This document shows positions 13,519 through 14,007 of a DNA stretch of 14,007 nt, in pieces. Both the position numbers and the translations under genes were made by a program. This DNA comes from Streptomyces katrae (GTDB taxonomy: Bacteria; Actinomycetota; Actinomycetes; Streptomycetales; Streptomycetaceae). A model generated the notes under the pieces. It ran no database searches and was not told the origin of the DNA. It worked only from the letters and a program-made list of their open reading frames with translations. How positions within the stretch are numbered: the first letter of the stretch is position 1; each line of letters starts with the position of its first letter. The stretch lies in NCBI RefSeq assembly GCF_000966975.1, contig NZ_JZWV01000098.1, positions 1 to 14,007 of the forward strand, read 5' to 3'.

Positions 13519-14007
13519 TGTTCGACATCGCCGGACCGCTGCGGAGCTGGTGCGCCGAGCGCCGTGAGTTCGCCCTGGCCACCGTGGTCGCCGTCAGCGG
13601 CAGCGCCCCCCGGGGCCCCGGGGCCAGCCTGGCCGTGGACGCCGGCGGCACCGCGCTCGGCTCCCTCTCCGGGGGCTGCGTGGAGTCCGCCGTCCACGAG
13701 CTCTGCCTGGACGCCATCGCCTCGGGCCGCGGCGGGGTCCACCGCTTCGGCTACAGCGACGACGACGCCTTCGCGGTGGGCCTGACCTGCGGCGGGGTCC
13801 TGGACGTGCTGGTCACCCCGGTGCGCGGCCAGGACCCCGTACGGCCCGTCCTCGGCTCGGTGCTCGACGCCGCCGCCGGCGGGGGCCGGGCCGCGCTGGC
13901 CCGGGTGGTCTCCGGACCGCCCGGCCAGCTCGGCCGGGCCCTGGCCGTCCACGCCGACGGCTCCTGGGAGGGCGGCCTGAGCGGCGGAGCCGCCCTGGAC
14001 CGGGCCG
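13518..14007 (+). CDS. xdhC: XdhC/CoxI-family molybdenum-hydroxylase maturation protein, N-terminal part (3' truncated by window)
   Basis: The frame from ATG 13518 is open to the window end (163 codons). It shows the N-terminal XdhC domain: TVVAVSGSAPRGPGA (22-36), GSLSGGCVE with Cys54, FGYSDDDAFAVGLTCGG with Cys91, and then LDVLVTPV. XdhC proteins bind and hand over the sulfurated Mo cofactor to xanthine dehydrogenase-family enzymes. The C-terminal Rossmann domain expected of full-length members (about 300 or more residues) lies beyond the window. The start codon shares one base with the upstream stop (TGATG), so it is coupled to the transposase-derived gene; no separate ribosome-binding site is obvious. 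The likely client is the molybdenum enzyme encoded at 4495-8257, although another could follow downstream. Confidence 0.92.
   Translation, partial: MFDIAGPLRSWCAERREFALATVVAVSGSAPRGPGASLAVDAGGTALGSLSGGCVESAVHELCLDAIASGRGGVHRFGYSDDDAFAVGLTCGGVLDVLVTPVRGQDPVRPVLGSVLDAAAGGGRAALARVVSGPPGQLGRALAVHADGSWEGGLSGGAALDRA

Noticed and set aside
13731..13800. GGCGGGGTCC repeated 60 bp apart in xdhC
   Set aside because: Both copies fall in coding sequence for Gly-Gly-Val and there are only two, so it is not a repeat array.

Overview
The window is very GC-rich, uses GTG as well as ATG starts, has many stop/start overlaps, and has almost no TTA codons (two in-frame cases found by eye). Its gene families (SpoIIE-type phosphatase, cNMP-domain histidine kinase, F420-reductase-like protein, TMEM175 channel) also fit. 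Together this points to a Streptomyces or close actinomycete chromosome. All twelve recognisable genes lie on the + strand and coding density is near complete. No tRNA, rRNA, CRISPR array or intact insertion sequence was seen.

Left part (1-1560): the 3' end of a SpoIIE/PP2C phosphatase gene is translationally coupled to a MinD/ParA-like ATPase whose Walker A signature lysine is replaced by arginine. A 9-bp hairpin follows.

Central part (1596-11426): nine close-packed or overlapping genes look like one long operon. In order they encode a DJ-1/Hsp31-like protein, an aldehyde dehydrogenase, an F420-reductase-like Rossmann protein, the [2Fe-2S], molybdopterin and FAD subunits of a xanthine-dehydrogenase/aldehyde-oxidase-type enzyme, an MFS transporter, a cyclic-nucleotide-binding-domain histidine kinase with no response regulator beside it, and a small NTF2/SnoaL-like protein. 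The set looks like oxidation or detoxification of an aldehyde, carbonyl or heterocycle, with export and sensing; the substrate is unknown. A perfect 18-bp hairpin with a 5-nt loop closes the run.

Right part (11508-14007): a TMEM175-family channel gene and an IS701-like transposase-derived gene each carry one TTA leucine codon near the 5' end, which suggests bldA-dependent, late-growth expression. The transposase relative appears to have lost the first two catalytic aspartates, shows no terminal inverted repeats, and its stop codon overlaps the start of an xdhC gene that runs off the window. XdhC proteins help mature molybdenum hydroxylases such as the one encoded about 5 kb upstream, so this non-mobile DDE protein may belong to the same functional neighbourhood. 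That last link is inference.
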